In this document: in pieces, positions 6,129-8,349 of the stretch
How the letters are laid out: each line of letters begins with the position of its first letter
Numbering within the stretch: position 1 is the first letter of the stretch
Source of the DNA: Bacteroidota bacterium
Lineage (GTDB): Bacteria > Bacteroidota > Bacteroidia > Chitinophagales > LD1
Direction of reading: 5' to 3'
Length of the DNA: 8,349 nucleotides
Assembly (NCBI GenBank): GCA_018267435.1
Contig: JAFDYM010000222.1
Span: forward strand, 1 to 8,349
The notes under the pieces: generated by a model
Seen by the model: only the letters and a program-made list of their open reading frames with translations
Database searches by the model: none
What the model was told of the DNA's origin: nothing
Program-made: the position numbers and the translations under genes

Positions 6129-6422
6129 ATGGAAAAAGCATTAATTGAATTAGTAAAAGCACTCCTTTTTCTTGCCTTAGGCATATTTGCAATTGCATTC
6201 GCTTTTGTGATCTATCTTTTCTATTACTTGTATGCATGGGACCTGAAAGTAGGTACTCCCCTATTCCTAATTACCTTACTGAACTTATTTGTAATGCTTA
6301 TAAGCTTATTAAGTTATGCCTTTGGATACAGCAAAGGAAACGCAAAGCATATTTTGTACTTTATTGTAGCGTCCTATTCTGTATGCCTTATCATCTTTTT
6401 GATTGTGCAATTTTTTAAATAG
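6129..6422 (+). CDS. Small membrane protein with three predicted helices
   Basis: This 97-residue protein is mostly hydrophobic. Probable membrane helices lie at about 9-35, 42-65 and 74-96, with short polar links (WDLK at 37-40, GYSKGNAKH at 66-74). No family is recognised and no catalytic motif is seen. It starts 12 bp after the LamG/HYR stop codon and ends 44 bp before the next gene, so it is likely in the same transcript. The AAAAAGG just before the ATG may act as a weak ribosome site. The sequence is richer in A and T than the gene upstream. A shorter frame inside it (6236-6418) is a shadow. Confidence 0.7.
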   Translation: MEKALIELVKALLFLALGIFAIAFAFVIYLFYYLYAWDLKVGTPLFLITLLNLFVMLISLLSYAFGYSKGNAKHILYFIVASYSVCLIIFLIVQFFK

Positions 6423-6466
6423 AACTTCTACTCCTCCAATTGGCAAAAATTCATTTCTATTGCAAT

Positions 6467-7597
6467 ATGAAAAAACATGTGTTTATAGCTGTAGCTATAT
6501 TGGTAAGTGTATTAAGCGCAAGTGCGCAGGATAACTTATTTGAAAATGATGAACATCCTGCCTATAAGTTAGGCAAAACCACTATGGTGCAGCGCCTAAA
6601 TGCATTTGGCAAAGTATTGGAAGAAAAACCCTTCCCTGATTATACGTATGGCAAGTTTCCTATAGGAAGAGCAATAAGAGAAATATGCCATATAGGTAGA
6701 AAATATTACTTCCTGTATTATGCATATAACAAGGAAAGTAAATTATGGGATATAATGCAGAGTGAAATAAAAGCAGATCTTACTGTAACTGAGCCTAAGT
6801 TAATTTTCACCCGCAAGCTTATGATACTATCGCCTAAGCCCGATGAATATGATGCATACTTTGCAAGTCGACCTAACTGGCTTGGCCATTTCTATTGCTA
6901 CAACACATTGGAAGAAACAAATGAGCAAATACATTTCACTGTATTTGATGAAGATTTTGTTCCTAAGTGGGATAAAAAATTTGAGTTGCCTATGTTAGAT
7001 AGAACTACACGTATGGGCGATTTTCAACTTTCAGTAAGGGGGGATTTTGTAGCCAGTTCGGCATTTATAAAAAACAGCGGAGAAAAATACCTAGGTATGC
7101 TTGAAAAGAAAAGGCATTTCGCTTTCAGCCGTAACGGCTTTTCAGAAGTAGCTCTTTCGCCAGGCGAAAACAAAGCTACACTTGATAACAACATAAAATT
7201 AGATTCACTATCAAACATATTTATAGTAGGTATTTATTTGGATACATTTTCAGATAAAACAAACCACAAAATTACAGGATATTACAGTGGATACTTCAAT
7301 ACAACTACCAATCGATTTGAAAAAAAGATTGAAAAAAAATTCGATTCAGAATTTACAAATTTAATTGCGCCGGAAGGCGACTATGACAAAAAAATTGTAA
7401 GGACAATTTATAGTATCCCCAATATTACTGTAATGGAAGACGGTACAATAAGATTTAGTGTGCAAAGAAAGTATTCGGAGTATAAACTTACTGGTGCAAG
7501 CCCAGGAGGATATAGCGAAGTACAAAGTATAGGTAATACCATAAGCGTAACATTGAATGCAGCACTGCAACCACAGAAAATAGAAAAGGCTTTCTAA
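6467..7597 (+). CDS. Secreted protein of unknown function, paralogue A
   Basis: The protein has 376 residues from the ATG at 6467. A TTG at 6440 would add nine residues but would place polar sequence before the signal peptide, so the ATG is preferred. The signal peptide is residues 1-20, with cleavage near SAQ-DN at 19-23. The mature part has alternating short strands and turns and the motif VFDEDFVPKWDKKFELP at 159-175. This motif recalls uncharacterised Bacteroidota exported proteins that may fold as beta-propellers. That resemblance is from memory and no domain name can be given. It ends in ISVTLNAALQPQKIEKAF, a strand that in such proteins often leads into further sequence, so a shortened C terminus is possible. 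The next gene, 63 bp downstream, encodes a related protein with an almost identical signal peptide. Confidence 0.8.
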   Translation: MKKHVFIAVAILVSVLSASAQDNLFENDEHPAYKLGKTTMVQRLNAFGKVLEEKPFPDYTYGKFPIGRAIREICHIGRKYYFLYYAYNKESKLWDIMQSEIKADLTVTEPKLIFTRKLMILSPKPDEYDAYFASRPNWLGHFYCYNTLEETNEQIHFTVFDEDFVPKWDKKFELPMLDRTTRMGDFQLSVRGDFVASSAFIKNSGEKYLGMLEKKRHFAFSRNGFSEVALSPGENKATLDNNIKLDSLSNIFIVGIYLDTFSDKTNHKITGYYSGYFNTTTNRFEKKIEKKFDSEFTNLIAPEGDYDKKIVRTIYSIPNITVMEDGTIRFSVQRKYSEYKLTGASPGGYSEVQSIGNTISVTLNAALQPQKIEKAF

Positions 7598-7660
7598 CCT
7601 ATGCTAAGACTACATTTAGCTACACTATATTGTTAGGCCCAAAAAAAGCACCTGTTAAAT

Positions 7661-8349
7661 ATGAAAAAATATTCTTTCATATCCGTAGCTATACTGATAA
7701 GTGTGTTAAGCGCAAGTGCGCAAACTGCCAGTATTAAATGGCTACCAAGCGAAAAATCTAGATTAGAGGGAATGATGACCGCTTTAGGTAAAAACAATAG
7801 CTACAGGATAATTTATGATAAAGGCTATTTCATACAAAAGTTAGATAACAACTTAAATACCCTTAGCCAACAGCCTTTACCCGAAATAGAATATGGTGGC
7901 AATAAATTGAAGTACTATGGTGCATTAAGCGTACAGGGTATAATACAGGTTAGCGGCAGCACCTATATAACACTCATCAACAAAGGTAAAGGAACAAGGC
8001 AGGTAGATCTGTTGATTGCCAAGGTAAACGAAAACTTAACGATAGAGAATCCAAATATACTACTTACAGACTTAGACCAAGATTATGATATAGACTCTTA
8101 TACCAATGTATTCGGCACAAATCAAAACCGCAGTTACATATTCCACTATTATAGAACCCGAAAAGTAAATACAGTAACTGTTTTTAACGGAAGCATGCAG
8201 CAGGTATGGCAGTCATCGAAGGACTTACCCCACATGGAAACAGCCAGCCTTATGCTAAGCGAAGATGGTAAAAACTTAGTGGGAATTGCCGCTTACGATG
8301 TAGTAGTAGTTAGCGCCACAAAACCTAAAATAATAACTGCAAAAGTAAA
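7661..8349 (+). CDS. Secreted protein of unknown function, paralogue B (partial)
   Basis: The ATG at 7661 opens a frame of 229 codons with no stop, cut by the right edge. Its signal peptide (MKKYSFISVAILISVLSASA) differs from that of the preceding protein at only a few positions. The mature part is more divergent but keeps the same order of elements. A region at 101-140 resembles residues 80-117 of paralogue A (LLIAKVNENLTIENPNILL against QSEIKADLTVTEPKLIF). VFNGSMQQVWQSSKDLP at 174-190 has the same length and the same Val-Phe, Trp and Leu-Pro positions as the motif in paralogue A. A gene duplication is the simplest reading. Function unknown. No terminator separates the two genes, so they are likely co-transcribed. 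Confidence 0.8.
   Translation, partial: MKKYSFISVAILISVLSASAQTASIKWLPSEKSRLEGMMTALGKNNSYRIIYDKGYFIQKLDNNLNTLSQQPLPEIEYGGNKLKYYGALSVQGIIQVSGSTYITLINKGKGTRQVDLLIAKVNENLTIENPNILLTDLDQDYDIDSYTNVFGTNQNRSYIFHYYRTRKVNTVTVFNGSMQQVWQSSKDLPHMETASLMLSEDGKNLVGIAAYDVVVVSATKPKIITAKV

Overview
The window looks like a chromosomal segment from a member of the phylum Bacteroidota, possibly Chitinophagia. The signs are A-rich leaders instead of Shine-Dalgarno sites, signal peptides ending in Ala-Gln, a CKKD-type lipoprotein, a LamG plus HYR surface protein and a close match to the TAnnTTTG promoter element. Nothing in the window fixes the genus. It contains no RNA gene, transposase, CRISPR array or phage gene.

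Left part (1-1241), read leftward: the start of radC, cut by the window edge, is preceded 33 bp upstream by a small two-domain lipoprotein gene. The two could be co-transcribed. A 325-bp divergent region follows. It holds a long inverted repeat and the first copy of a 65-bp repeat.

Middle (1242-3719): a PhzF-family isomerase gene on the plus strand converges with queA (queuosine tRNA modification) on the minus strand. The 192 bp between them are crowded with non-coding structure: the second copy of the 65-bp repeat, one arm of a 25-bp inverted repeat, a stem-loop terminator and a short array of 7-bp units. The other arm of the 25-bp inverted repeat lies on the far side of queA, inside a 447-bp non-coding region with several hairpins.

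Right part (3720-8349), all on the plus strand: a 798-residue secreted multidomain protein (LamG, HYR-HYR, Lys/Pro-rich linker, HYR-HYR, C-terminal module) is followed after 12 bp by a small three-helix membrane protein. Then come two related secreted proteins of unknown function with nearly the same signal peptide; the second is cut by the window edge. The close spacing suggests one transcription unit devoted to exported proteins.

I did not find a clear new defence or mobile system. The most unusual material is the set of dispersed non-coding repeats that bracket phzF and queA, and the paralogous secreted-protein series at the right edge.
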